Below, in pieces: positions 45,661 to 57,551 of a stretch of DNA of 64,000 bases. The stretch is from Antedon mediterranea (taxonomy: Eukaryota > Echinodermata > Crinoidea > Comatulida > Antedonidae), in the NCBI RefSeq assembly GCF_964355755.1, contig NC_092670.1, forward strand, positions 40,349,795-40,413,794. The letters are read 5' to 3'. Each line of letters begins with the position of its first letter. Position 1 is the stretch's first letter. The notes beneath the pieces are model-generated. The model saw nothing but the letters and a program-made list of their open reading frames with translations. It did no database searches and was not told the DNA's origin. The position numbers and the translations under genes are program-made.

Positions 45661-48600
45661 TTACTCCATTGTTGTAGCTTCATCAACACCGCCTCCACTT
45701 GCTTCGTCCATCCCCGACGCATCTTCCGCATCGGTCAGATGAAGGTCATCAAGCATTTCTTGCAGACTGACCCTTGGCATCTCACCTTCATCACTAGATT
45801 CAACAGCAACATTTACTTTTGAACGATCTACCAAGAGAAAAGACACACAGATGTAAAAACTCTTGTCTACACTATCAAATCCATATATGAACATGATAAA
45901 GACACACAGATGTAAAAACTCTGTCTACACTATATCAAATCCATATATGAATCAGATAAAGTCATATCACTACCATATGTTTTTGTCAAACTAGTGTAGA
46001 CAGAGCTTTAAAACAGCTGTTTATTCCTTGGATCTCTTTCCTACAGTGTATTGTATAGATTCAACAGAATTGATACTTTGGAAAATTTAAGGACACGACA
46101 AAGAGGTGACAAGGCACAGTTTACACTCCTCCTCACCCCACCTCCCCACTTTTCTAAGTTTGAAATGACTTTAAATGTGACTAACCTAGATAGATGTTGA
46201 CATTTTTCCTAAACTCTGCATCCTCCTCAAGATCTTCCAGAAACTGATTATAATCCCTAAAAACAGAAAAGACAAAAAAAAAACAATTAAACACACAAAA
46301 AAAAACCAAACAATTGAAAAACCATTGTGAATTAGTTTATCTTTATTACGAGAAAGATAATTTTTGTTTTAGTTATTTTTATTTTGTTGTAAAAATATTT
46401 CCTATTGCATACACACATACACATGGAGCATCAAAATGAAGGACCGAAATGGTACCAGAAAAGTTTTCAACTAGAAATCCACCACAAATCTTTGTTAAAT
46501 GTACATTATAGTTTAAATACATTATTACTGTACATTACCGTTTCACTGTATTTATCAGTAATTGGTTGTGTACTTACGTATTTGTGGAATCTGTATCCAT
46601 ATTATTAAGCTCCTTGTTGAGTGTCCTCAATTTCCAAGCTCTACGACGATTACGTTTTTGACGATTGCCGTAATATTTCTTCACCAAGATCACATCAGGT
46701 ACAAATTCGGAATTGATTGTACTAAAGTTTGGGTCATTTATGTTCGCATGGGTGAGGTCAAACCCGAGTACGCTATCTCCAACGCTGAGTAGATGACCAA
46801 GATGAGTCCGGCAGTGAATCTGGGCGTCGGTCATCCCGAGGTCTTGACTCTTTTGCACCCAAACATCTGCCAGTTGGTGCTATAATAAACATATTTCAAC
46901 TTGCAAGTATGTATATCAAAATATTTGTTATTTATTGTATTGTTTGTAAGTAATTTATTAGTCAATGGTGAATAATTAAACAAAAGAGGTCAAAATATTT
47001 CAGGCTATGCATTTACACATATCAACTTGCTAGACAACAGAAATACAGTATGTTTAGCACTTTATTTTACTTATTTTTAGGCCACTCAGGATCCCATCAC
47101 AACCAACCCTCACCCCACCCCTCCCCACCCATAAAAAAAAAAAACTGCCATGCACATCACCCCCTTGCACCCCACCCCCTTGCAACTTTTTCAAAATCCT
47201 AAATCTGCCAATGAGTATACTATATTTATAATGTTGGTTATCTTGATATGTTTCTATGTATGTGTTAAGGCCAGGTGCGTGCACAAAATTTCTATTGATC
47301 ATACATTCCAATAATTACCGATCTATAGTTTCCCCTATGTTTCAAAATTTTTTTTGGATTTTATTTGTCTTAAATGAGCTTGTTGAAAATAAGCACTTTC
47401 TTACCAGTGGGGGGGGATAATTCAAATTACACAGAAAAATCTCTATTCTTTTGTACACAAATTTTGTAAATAGAGAGGCATTTTAAAAAGCTACGAAAAA
47501 TAAACAGTGTGGTAAAAAATGTTATCAGATGACTAAGTATAGGTAATATAACTTGAATATTACATTTCTGGAATTTTTATTCAACTTCAAATTTTTATTT
47601 TCATGCTATAGCAAAAATTATCCACCGTATATCCACCCTCTTTTTTCACCTTCTAGGGAGTCACAAGACATATTATTACATTAGGTTAACTACGTAACTA
47701 CTGAAAAAAAGTCTTCCTGGTTTTTATGTAAGAATTGTGCCAAATTTTGTATTTGACCATATTAAGGGAAATTCATGTTTTTTCGTCATGATTTCTGTTA
47801 CAAATATTTGATTTATGTAGAATTAACCAAATATATTATATTTAAAATTCATGCCTGTATCTGAGCTTTAAACCTGTGCTGTGAAACTGACACAAGAAGG
47901 TAAATTACTTAAGATAAATGAATGTAACATTAGCCTATAGACATGACAAAACTGTGTTTGGTTTACAAGATCAAAGTGCACAGTATATTACAAACACACT
48001 GATCAATTTCAACAATAAAACCTAGCCTAGTACAATGCAGCCAAGTTCCCGTGTTAAGCACACACTCACTAGCTGGTAACTAAGTGCTAGATGCCTATAG
48101 GGCACTAACTTTACATTAGTAACCTAACACACAGTTGATATAGCAATACTCTGTGAGTGAGGGTATTAGAAGGTCAACCATGACCCATGGTACATCGCTT
48201 TAAAAAGTTCACAGAATTGCTGAATAAAACCGAGGGCCTGTTCAGACCTACTACAGATTGATGGTTTAGTATCGTAAAAATCCATCTGAATCTACGAAAA
48301 TATTACTGAAAGCCGCTTCTTAAGAGGATATTGACCTATCGTTTATTACAAAATCTCAAAGTGTACGAAAATGATACAATCAGTCTTTTTTTAGCTGTGT
48401 TATCAAACACAAAACATATTATGATTCCATTCAATCAAATTGAGAGCGATTTATTTCAATCTAAATAAATAAGTGATCTATTTCAATCTTCATTAAATAG
48501 TCAACATAAAAGTTATGGATGTCACCTGACATTAGTCATCATTTTCTGCAGCCTGGGGGCACAAATTTTATACTAGAGTACTTTATGATTGGTAAATTTT

Positions 48601-51600
48601 AATACCTTGGATGGGAGTTCATGAATATTCAACATCCGATCCTAAATATTCAGGTCAGAACCTTTCTACATTTGTTAGTATGATAAATTATTTTTAAAAG
48701 CATGCCACAAGCCATAATGCTTTATAATTAAAATAGCTGCCTGCAAACACACAACCACTACCCCCAATCCTCTTTCCTAAATAATGCAAAAGAGAGGACA
48801 TTTGATTAAATTAAGCACCCTTTAAAAATGTTATGGTTAGGCTTTCCCACCCCGGTCTAATAAATGATATAGACCAGTTACTGGGAACTGGTCAAAACTC
48901 TCACTAGCCCAGCGGCACAAGGTAAATTAAGAAACTAGTAAATATTAAAAGGAAATACATTTCAATAAGTACTATAAAGTAATGTACCTTAGCTGACACA
49001 GATCCTCTACCTGCTATGTGTCTCCTGTCTCTTTCTTCGATCCTTTCGGTTTGTAAGACGATGAATTCTGTGAGCTGTTTGTACGTGCAAAGACTGCTGA
49101 ATGGATTTTTCCAATACATGTTGCTTGGTACATCAGCAGCTAAATAATAACAAATCTCAAATATTATTAAAGTAATCAAAGCTCAACAGGAGCTGAAACC
49201 ATCGTTCATTTGAATACTCAGAATTTAAATAAAATGTGAACAAAATTCTTTGGAAGTCTTAAGGGGTGAAACGAATAATGTGGAATATATATTTCAACAC
49301 TATGACTGACCTCTACACTATGACCGACCTCTACACTATGACCGACCTCTACACTATGACCGACCTCTACACTATGACCGACCTCTCTTTAATTAAGGGA
49401 CCCCATTATTAAGAAGACACTTTGTTGCTTTTGGACTCAAGTGGAAACAGGTTTTTAACTTTTCTTGGCATTCCTCGTAATCTGTTTTTTATTTGTACAA
49501 TTGTTTCTGTATTATTTCTATGTTGTTGATTTTAACCTTGATTACCAAATAAAGAAATTTAAAAAAAAAAGAAAAAAAATCAAGTTGATAAGGGTTCTAT
49601 AGTATGAAGATTTGTTTATCAAACTTTATGTGAAAAACAAGTCTGATATTCCCACATATGGTAGAGATGTCATTGTGTCAAACTAGTTTGATAGTGTAGA
49701 CAGAGCTTGAAACGTGGATTCCACTAACGACGCAAGGACGTAAAGCAACGCATGTGAATTGACCAATCACAAGCGATGGCTTATTCGCTTGTGATTGCTA
49801 ACTGTCTATAACTTCGCTTGTCATTGGTTAAAACGCTTGCGTTGCGTTTACGTCCTTGCGTTACGTTCTAGTGGGAACCAAGCTTAAGAGTGAGTAGAAT
49901 GTAGAATAACATAACATGTCACTCACTTTGAAGCGTTGCTGGATTGATGAGTGAGATGCTGTTGGACACTTTAGTACAAATACATAGTTGCCCTAGGTTA
50001 CCGATGCTGCCTGCAAACTTCTTAGATAAACACACAATGTCTTCCTACAAAAAAAAACAAAATTTAAGCCATTTTGAACATTTTAGCCTAATAATATATA
50101 AAGCAGAAAAAGAAAGGATAAAGTTAATTTAATATTTGTCATTTTCTTTTACACTTATTAACATATCCTTCAATTCAACATGTTCTCAATTTAAAGAAAT
50201 GATAATCACAACCAAGTGGCATGTATAATGATAATCACAACCAAGTGGCATGTATAATGATAATCACAACCAAGTGGCATGTATAATGATAATCACAACC
50301 AAGTGGCATGTATAATGATAATCACAACCAAGTGGCATGTATAATGATAATCACAACCAAGTGGCATGTATAATGATAATCACAACCAAGTGGCATGTAT
50401 AATGATAATCACAACCAAGTGGCATGTATAATGATAATCACAACCAAGTGGCATGTATAATGATAATCACAACCAAGTGGCATGTATAATGATAATCACA
50501 ACCAAGTGGCATGTATAATGATAATCACAACCAAGTGGCATGTATAATGAGAATCACAACCAAGTGGCATGTATAATGAGAATCACAACCAAGTTGCATG
50601 TATAATGATAATCACAACCAAGTGGCATGTATAATGATAATCACAACCAAGTGGCATGTATAATGATAATCACAACCAAGTGGCATGTATAATGATAATC
50701 ACAACCAAGTGGCATGTATAATGATAATCACAACCAAGTGGCATGTATAATGATAATCACAACCAAGTGGCATGTATAATGATAATCACAACCAAGTGGC
50801 ATGTATAATGATAATCACAACCAAGTGGCATGTATAATGATAATCACAACCAAGTGGCATGTATAATGATAATCACAACCAAGTGGCATGTATAATGATA
50901 ATCACAACCAAGTGGCATGTATAATGATAACCACAACCAAGTGGCATGTATAATGATAATCACAACCAAGTGGCATGTATAATGATAATCACAACCAAGT
51001 GGCATGTATAATGATAATCACAACCAAGTGGCATGTATAATGATAATCACAACCAAGTGGCATGTATAATGATAATCACAACCAAGTGGCATGTATAATG
51101 ATAATCACAACCAAGTGGCATGTATAATGATAATCACAACCAAGTGGCATGTATAATGAGAATCACAACCAAGTGGCATGTATAATGATAATCACAACCA
51201 AGTGGCATGTATAATGATAATCACAACCAAGTGGCATGTATAATGATAATCACAACCAAGTGGCATGTATAATGATAATCACAACCAAGTGGCATGTATA
51301 ATGATAATCACAACCAAGTGGCATGTATAATGATAATCACAACCAAGTGGCATGTATAATGATAATCACAACCAAGTGGCATGTATAATGATAATCACAA
51401 CCAAGTGGCATGTATAATGATAATCACAACCAAGTGGCATGTATAATGATAATCACAACCAAGTGGCATGTATAATGATAATCACAACCAAGTGGCATGT
51501 ATAATGATAATCACAACCAAGTGGCATGTATAATGATAATCACAACCAAGTGGCATGTATAATGATAATCACAACCAAGTGGCATGTATAATGATAATCA

Positions 51601-54600
51601 CAACCAAGTGGCATGTATAATGTATTACGGGAAACAATGTCAAATAAAATTATGAATGAAGGAAATTTAATTTAATGTAAAAGATCAAAAGTCAAAAAGT
51701 TAATTCAATTAAAGTACCAAATTGAAGGGTGATACATAGGTAATACAGTACATAGACATGATAATGTGTGACCTTTTGAGGTCAAGATGGACTAGGCAGA
51801 AATGTCTGGGAGTGTGAATAAGGAAGGAGACACTATGTCTGATTTGGTAAAATATTTTATAAGGGTTTTAAATGTTATCAATGTGACATAATGAAAGTAT
51901 CAGCTACACATGTGTTGGAATTAAATACTAAAGTCTATTTTGATGTTTGACAAGAAACATAACATGTATGATGATATTAATAGTGACAAGGTACTATTGT
52001 AAACCACTTGGATTGTGTGACAGCTCACACCTATTGCCAATGGACAAGGCAGGCACATGTAAAAAATATTATAGAGGGCGCTATTCACAAGTAAGAAAAT
52101 GTTACGTACCTTACAAACTGGTGAGATCTCGACAGAAAATGTGTACTTGTAATTGTAAGTATTATTGTGGATGTCATGAGAAATCAACCTTTGTGAAGTT
52201 TTAAATCTGTAAAAAGAGATTCATCTATATATTTGTTCCTTGTGGAAACTAATATCACAAATCAAGCCATGTCTACTCCAGCATACTTTACTAAACTTTT
52301 ATTTGCAAATTTGCATCACTGTTTAGACAGTTTTAAAACTACAATCTCTGTTACTACAGACTGACATTTTGTCCTGCAAGATCACATGACTACAAAGAAT
52401 GTGATTCAATTGGCTACTAAGTTCACAAACATCAGCAAACTATTGTCAAGAAACTGCATGGACTAACTTTTTTAAAGCAGTTTACTAACGTTTGCTAAAG
52501 ATTGTCAACTGGTCTACACTAGAAAACTTTTTTTGCTAAAATAATAGTTTGTTCATTCAATCTCAAATAATGATAAAACTGCCTTTGTCTTGAATTTTAT
52601 TAGTTATACACTTAAAAAAACCTCAAGCGTCTTACCTGCATGGAATAACCGATGATAAGAACTCTACCAGCTTGCGGGCATTATCTTTAGAAGCAAAGTA
52701 GAAGTCTAGGCCCCCATCATGTTGTTTAATGTTCAAAGCTTTGCTGTGGCTACGATGCTTCAACATTAACTGTTCTACGTAGAAGAAGGTCTTTTTGTGT
52801 GTTGCCTAAATAGAGATATGCAACAGTTTAAACAATACATATCTCAATTTGTATTAACATAATATTTATAAATTCTAAATTAGAAAGAAAATGCCATTGT
52901 TCTCCCAAAGCCGGTTTTTACAAGCAAGACGTAATTTTTAATAACCAGAATCAAATTTCTTTAAACCGGTATCAAAAATGGTGAAAGAAAATATAACATA
53001 GAATAAACACACTTGTTTAATAGTGATAGGCTTAACCATTAACACATTACACAAGAGATGTATAAGTACAATATAGTTGATGTTTCTACATTTAGATACA
53101 TCTTATTCTTATATAACTTAAGTTCTGTCTACACGATCAAACTAGTTTGATGAAAAAAAAGTGTGATCTGCCTAAATATGATAGTAATGTGACATCATCC
53201 TGTCCATATATGGGCAAATCTCATTTATTTGTCACATAAAGTTAGAGTGTAGACAGAGCTTTAGTATTTGGTACATTTTCAATTCTATACATCAAATTTT
53301 CTGAAATTTATCTCTAAGTTTGCAGAACACTGAATACTACAACAAACAAAACCTTTTGTCTAATTTGAACAACCGCTTTCCAGAAATCCTTTGCTTCAAC
53401 TCGATGACAATCGTCACACATCTGATAATTAACGGTGAACTCTACGACAAACACCTGTTGTAAAACAGCGCCACCTAGCACTTCTTTCTGTATCGTCAGC
53501 TTGACTTTGATTCTTTTTGAGTGAGGTTCGGTCCAGACAAACGACGCATCGATCAGAGTCACCTTCTGGAGTCCTTTGAGCTTCTTGAGTAAAAGAGCAA
53601 GTAGTTCACGGGATTCCAAAGAACAGCTTACCCAGTGAGCAGGCGGCTGTAAATACCTAATGAAAAAACAAAACTTGATAACAATTGAGAGATTGATATA
53701 AAACATAAAAAAAATGAATTATATTTGAAATATTTGTTTAAACACTTTTTTTAAATAATGGTAGTGTATTCTATTGTTTATGTAGGAGTATTTTAATTAT
53801 CCTTGAATTTAAAATCTTATTAAAAACATGTCTTTGGAATTTGTTGGAAACTCAAACCAGGTTTGAACCTAGAACTCTGCAACCAGTAGCACTAACATCT
53901 TCTCAACCACAAAACTCCGAACTTTCGGACAAGAGAATGGAAGGTTAAGGGCGACTCACCTTTCGCATGATTTACAGAAGTAGATAGTTGCTTGTTTTGG
54001 GATTCCTTCGGTGATGTCAACCTGCGTCCGCATGCACGCAACACACATGTTGGCTGGATTTGGGGCGATTGGTGTCTCACAAAGACAGCATAAACTAGAA
54101 ATTATTAAAAAAAATTAATTAATAATATTAATAATGTAATTTAAATTTGTAAACAGGCCTATGCTACTAATCTATTAAAAACTATGAGAGGAGGTAGCCT
54201 ATACGAGTAATACTCTTTGCCCCCTTATTTCACAAGAATATATAATATATCTACAGTACAGAGTAGCAAACCAGACTGAGCCTGACTGACCCTCACTCAG
54301 GCTGAGAATACTGCTGACTGATTTACTATAAAATAAATAAATAAATTTGTAAAAATAAATAGAAGTTCGTTTGTAGATCTAAACTTATCCAGATATCCCT
54401 CCTACACACTACAAAAGCCTAAGGCCCTAGCTAGGCTTAGTCTACTTTGGTACGTCGGGAAGGGAAACTGCAGTGACAGACCTGTGTGTGAGACAGCTGC
54501 AGCTCCTGCTGTTAAAACATATAAAATAGGGCCTAGCCTAGCTAGGCCTAACTAGGGAATGGTAGAAGTTAATAGTTTAAATATATAAATGAGCAATAAA

Positions 54601-54677
54601 TGAATATTTCAAAAAACAAATGTACACACTTACATTGTACCCTCAGTCCGGGTTACATCACCCTGTAGATATTCCAT
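45661..54677 (-). CDS. NMD3: 60S ribosomal export protein NMD3
   Basis: Ten exons on the minus strand: 54677-54634, 54094-53960, 53656-53353, 52805-52636, 52206-52110, 50044-49927, 49139-48988, 46879-46578, 46256-46186 and 45827-45661. They join to 1560 nt (519 aa; human 503) with all phases closing. N-terminal zinc-binding cysteines are present (CCLC 17-20, CVAC 32-35, FCKSC 54-58, CDDC 140-143). Highly conserved blocks include FVWTEPHSKRIKVKLTIQKE and HRVEAKDFWKAVVQIRQK, plus a basic NRQKRNRRRAWK stretch. The C-terminal VSLQEMLDDLHL is a leucine-rich export-signal match. NMD3 is the CRM1 adaptor that takes pre-60S subunits out of the nucleus. Intron 5 contains the 29-bp minisatellite. The neighbouring lipase-like gene is divergent. 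Confidence 0.97.
45856..46008. mobile_element. MITE family A, copy 8 (internally duplicated left end)
   Basis: The left terminal block AAAGACACACAGATGTAAAA...TCTGTCTACACTATATCAAATCC occurs twice (45839-45897 and 45898-45953). The right end is ACTAGTGTAGACAGAGCTTTA. It lies in NMD3 intron 9. Confidence 0.82.
47080..47215. mobile_element. C-rich transposon-terminus remnant
   Basis: ACCCCACCCCCTTGCAACTTTTTCAAAATCCTAAATCTGCCA resembles the sequence at about 10345-10382. It is in NMD3 intron 7. The element class is not determined. Confidence 0.4.
49302..49386. repeat. 18-bp tandem repeat CCTCTACACTATGACCGA
   Basis: About five units, in NMD3 intron 6. Confidence 0.9.
49605..49708. mobile_element. 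MITE family A, copy 9 (left end degraded)
   Basis: The right end GTTTGATAGTGTAGACAGAGCTT is intact; the left shows only TTTGTTTATCAAACTTTATGTG. It lies in NMD3 intron 6, immediately followed by a family B copy. Confidence 0.75.
49712..49886. mobile_element. MITE family B copy
   Basis: Same subfamily as the triplication at 30081: CGTGGATTCCACTAACGACG, TTGACCAATCACAAGCGATGG, TTGTCATTGGTTAAAACGC, and the end CTAGTGGGAACCAAGCTTA. NMD3 intron 6, about 40 bp downstream (plus sense, right side) lies exon 6. Confidence 0.88.
50198..51622. repeat. 29-bp minisatellite, about 49 units
   Basis: The unit is AATGATAATCACAACCAAGT followed by GGCATGTAT. It is nearly homogeneous; rare variants are GAGAATCAC, GTTGCATG and GATAACCAC. 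It fills most of NMD3 intron 5. Confidence 0.97.
53121..53261. mobile_element. MITE family A, copy 10
   Basis: Left end AGTTCTGTCTACACGATCAAACTAG, right end GTTAGAGTGTAGACAGAGCTT then TA. NMD3 intron 3. Confidence 0.85.
53830..53918 (-). mobile_element. tRNA-derived SINE remnant
   Basis: On the minus strand there is an A-box-like GTGGTTGAGAAGATGTTAG and a B-box GGTTCAAACC at tRNA-like spacing, then a short tail. It lies in NMD3 intron 2. An alternative is a degraded tRNA pseudogene. Confidence 0.5.
54410..54560. repeat. GCTAGGCCTA-rich oligomer cluster
   Basis: CTAGCTAGGCTTAG and GCCTAGCCTAGCTAGGCCTAA words lie in NMD3 intron 1, next to exon 1. Confidence 0.6.
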
Positions 54678-56227
54678 TATAATTATGTTTTTTAATTTTT
54701 AAAATACAGTACTGTACTCGAAAAAACGACACATGGACCATGTGAAATAACTTGGTATTGCCTAACCAGAGGGCGCTATATAGATTTTTTAGGTCATCAC
54801 TTCAGAGGACACATTTTGTTTTTTTTTTTACTTTAAAAATAATGAGTTTTTTGTTAGTTCTAAATATTCAATAATATCCAATTTTTGTATAAATTAAAAA
54901 TATCTCATATTTTCAATATTAGATGGATATACATAACGATTCGATTTAAACTACAGTGAAATGTATAATATAACAATGCTACTCAAAGTATGTTGTACCG
55001 AATATTTAATATGACTAATTTTCCCCAACGCATTTTATTTTGCTGTAGGGCCTATTTATATAGTAATTCATGGTATATTCCCTGAGAACCATATTCATAT
55101 GAAATGCCAGCGGAAGCGTACCTCGTTTATAACACATTGCAAAGAACGTATGCTTTTATTACAAAGTTGTCGATTTTATCGTCGGATAAAGACCAAACGA
55201 CCTCATAAAATTAGATTCATTAGCAAAGATGATTCACAGAAATGAGCTGAAGGTATAGCGACAATAAAGCGAAATGCTCATTAGTTAAATATACAGTAAA
55301 ATATAGCCTTACATTGTCGTCGTCGCGTTAATTCATGGGAGAGTTTAACGCGCGCGTAATTTAGCAGCAGACGATATTTTGGTTTCACACTACACATCTG
55401 GAGCTCTCAAACATTCCTGCTTCATTAATTTGATCAGAGGTAATTCTATTTTTTATTTCCGATAGATGGGCGAAACTTTCCATATTTTGACATTTACTGA
55501 GGGAAAACGGTTGAATTCAAGGTAGGACATCGATCAAAGAGATTTTATATTTTAAGAAATTTACTTGACTAGTCAGGGATAGTCTATACTTTATTTTTTA
55601 AAGTGTAAAGTCATTTTACACTATACAAATATTGTTGTTGGTAATTTGGTGAGTAGGCCGGCCCTAGGGCATTTTATTATCTAACGATATTACCAGCATA
55701 ATATGGTACAATACGTTATTCGCTCTTACAACAAAATGAGCAACGAATTTCCGGATTCGTTTACGGATCGGACGGACTACAATTGTTGTGCGTACATAAG
55801 TAAGTTGTTCCGACTTGTGTGTAGTTAATTGACTTTGTGTACTTTTGATCTCATCTATCTCGTAGGCCTATGTACCCACACCTTACCATTCCTCACAATC
55901 ACAGTTTCCCCAACCCATTCAATTAGCAAATTATGAGATCATGGTTAGCAAGGCAATCTAAAAACAAAACACTGAGCTCGCCTTGGCAAGATAGGAACGC
56001 GTTGATCTTATGTCTGGCTGCGACAAATACAGACAGTTCTGTACTATGTACATATTCTCTGCGGCGCGCGGTGTCTGGGGGTGTGGACCTGATCGTGTCG
56101 CACAGCCACAGATAAACCTTTTGATATCCTGAGCTCAGCATCATGTTGTTAGATTACCTTGGTTAAAGTTAAAACAAACCAAAACTGTCGAGTTGAAAGT
56201 GAATTCTCTTCATGTGAGGATTAACCG
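54678..56227. promoter_or_regulatory. divergent intergenic region NMD3 / MGLL-like
   Basis: Spacer between two divergent genes. It contains a candidate 5' exon of the lipase-like gene: ATG at 55736-55738, open for 21 codons, then a perfect donor GTAAGT at 55800. Joined to the acceptor before 56404, that upstream frame would end at a TAA beyond the main ATG, so it would be an overlapping uORF. No TATA box is obvious. Promoter activity is inferred from gene orientation only. Confidence 0.4.
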
Positions 56228-56364
56228 TAGTTTCCACTCTATAGGAGACGCAACGAAAGTACCAATGTCGACAAGCAACTGAATAATCCATTGCATGTGA
56301 TTGGGCAAATCATTTAGGTTGCGTCACGTCCTTGCGTTGCGTCTCTAGTGGGAACCAAGCTTTA
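56228..56364. mobile_element. MITE family B copy at the MGLL-like 5' end
   Basis: CGTAGTTTCCACTCTATAGG, then AAAGTACCAATGTCGACAAG opposite TGCATGTGATTGGGCAAATC, ending CTAGTGGGAACCAAGCTTTA. It ends 43 bp before the first coding exon's start codon. Confidence 0.82.
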
Positions 56365-56406
56365 ATGTGTTATTAAAACTCGTGTATGCCTTTTATTGAT
56401 CAGGGG

Positions 56407-57492
56407 ATGGAGGAGAATAACGATAAGAACAAGACGTGCAGTGTGTTAAGTTCCACTTACAATGGACGTCCTTACTTCATCAATGCAGACGGACAACATG
56501 TCGTCACTAAATGCTGGGAAGTCCAGGGTGGAGATAAAGTGATTCGGTAAGTCATGGGTTGTTTATGGTTATCAAAATCGGCATTTATTTTTCTTTATTT
56601 AGTCATTCTTTCAATGTTTTTCCAACTCATTTTTTCTCTGTATCCGTAAGTTATAGTTTATATATAAAGCCTGTTTTCCTGTCGACGTTATTCGACCCTA
56701 TCGTCGTTGATCGTTAACAGTTCAACGACGATCGTTTGAAAACGATCAAGTTGAAACGATAACGATAGCGAGTACCTTTTCCTGTAAATCGTTAACATTT
56801 CAATGTTTACGTAAAAGATTTCCGATTATTGTTAACGATAGCAACGAATAACGTCGACAGGAAAACAGGCTTTACTTCCAGGAGGAGAACTCCACATTGT
56901 CGACAAAAAAATGAATACAGTAACATTTCTAAGGTATCAATAGTTTTTACATGAAATAAAAAAAACCCTAAACAGTTACTGAATATATTACAATCCCACG
57001 TATACTGTGCATTCATTGAACGTACATTATAACATCATTATATAATGTATATAACATTATCACATCGACACCTTCACACATGATCGTTGACAACAAGCAA
57101 AGTACTGCATGCAATGGTGGACTAATGGGAATCTTCCTTGTTGTTTTAATGCTCAAAAGAAGATGAACTTTTCCTCGCACTCGCCAAAAATGTAGTACCG
57201 TGAATATACATTAAATTATTTAAAATATATAAAAATAATATGGTTGAAATCATGCTAGTAAAAACATTTCGACATGGATGAGGTTACAAGGATTGGACAA
57301 GGATTAGATATTGTTGCTATAGGCCTAATAGTAACTTCTCAAAAGCACACTTCGCAGTATAAAATATTTTTTGTACATGACCCTAACGAACGTACGCGAT
57401 AACCAGAGGTAGTGTTTGTACGTTGCGGATACAGGATACAGATACAGAAATGAGCTTTTCTTTGCACTTGCCAAATTATAGTAGGCCTCAGT

Positions 57493-57551
<59 letters not shown>

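Noticed and set aside
51921-52204. ORFs on both strands around NMD3 exon 5
   Set aside because: The minus-strand one is exon 5 with intron read-through; the plus-strand one is its shadow.
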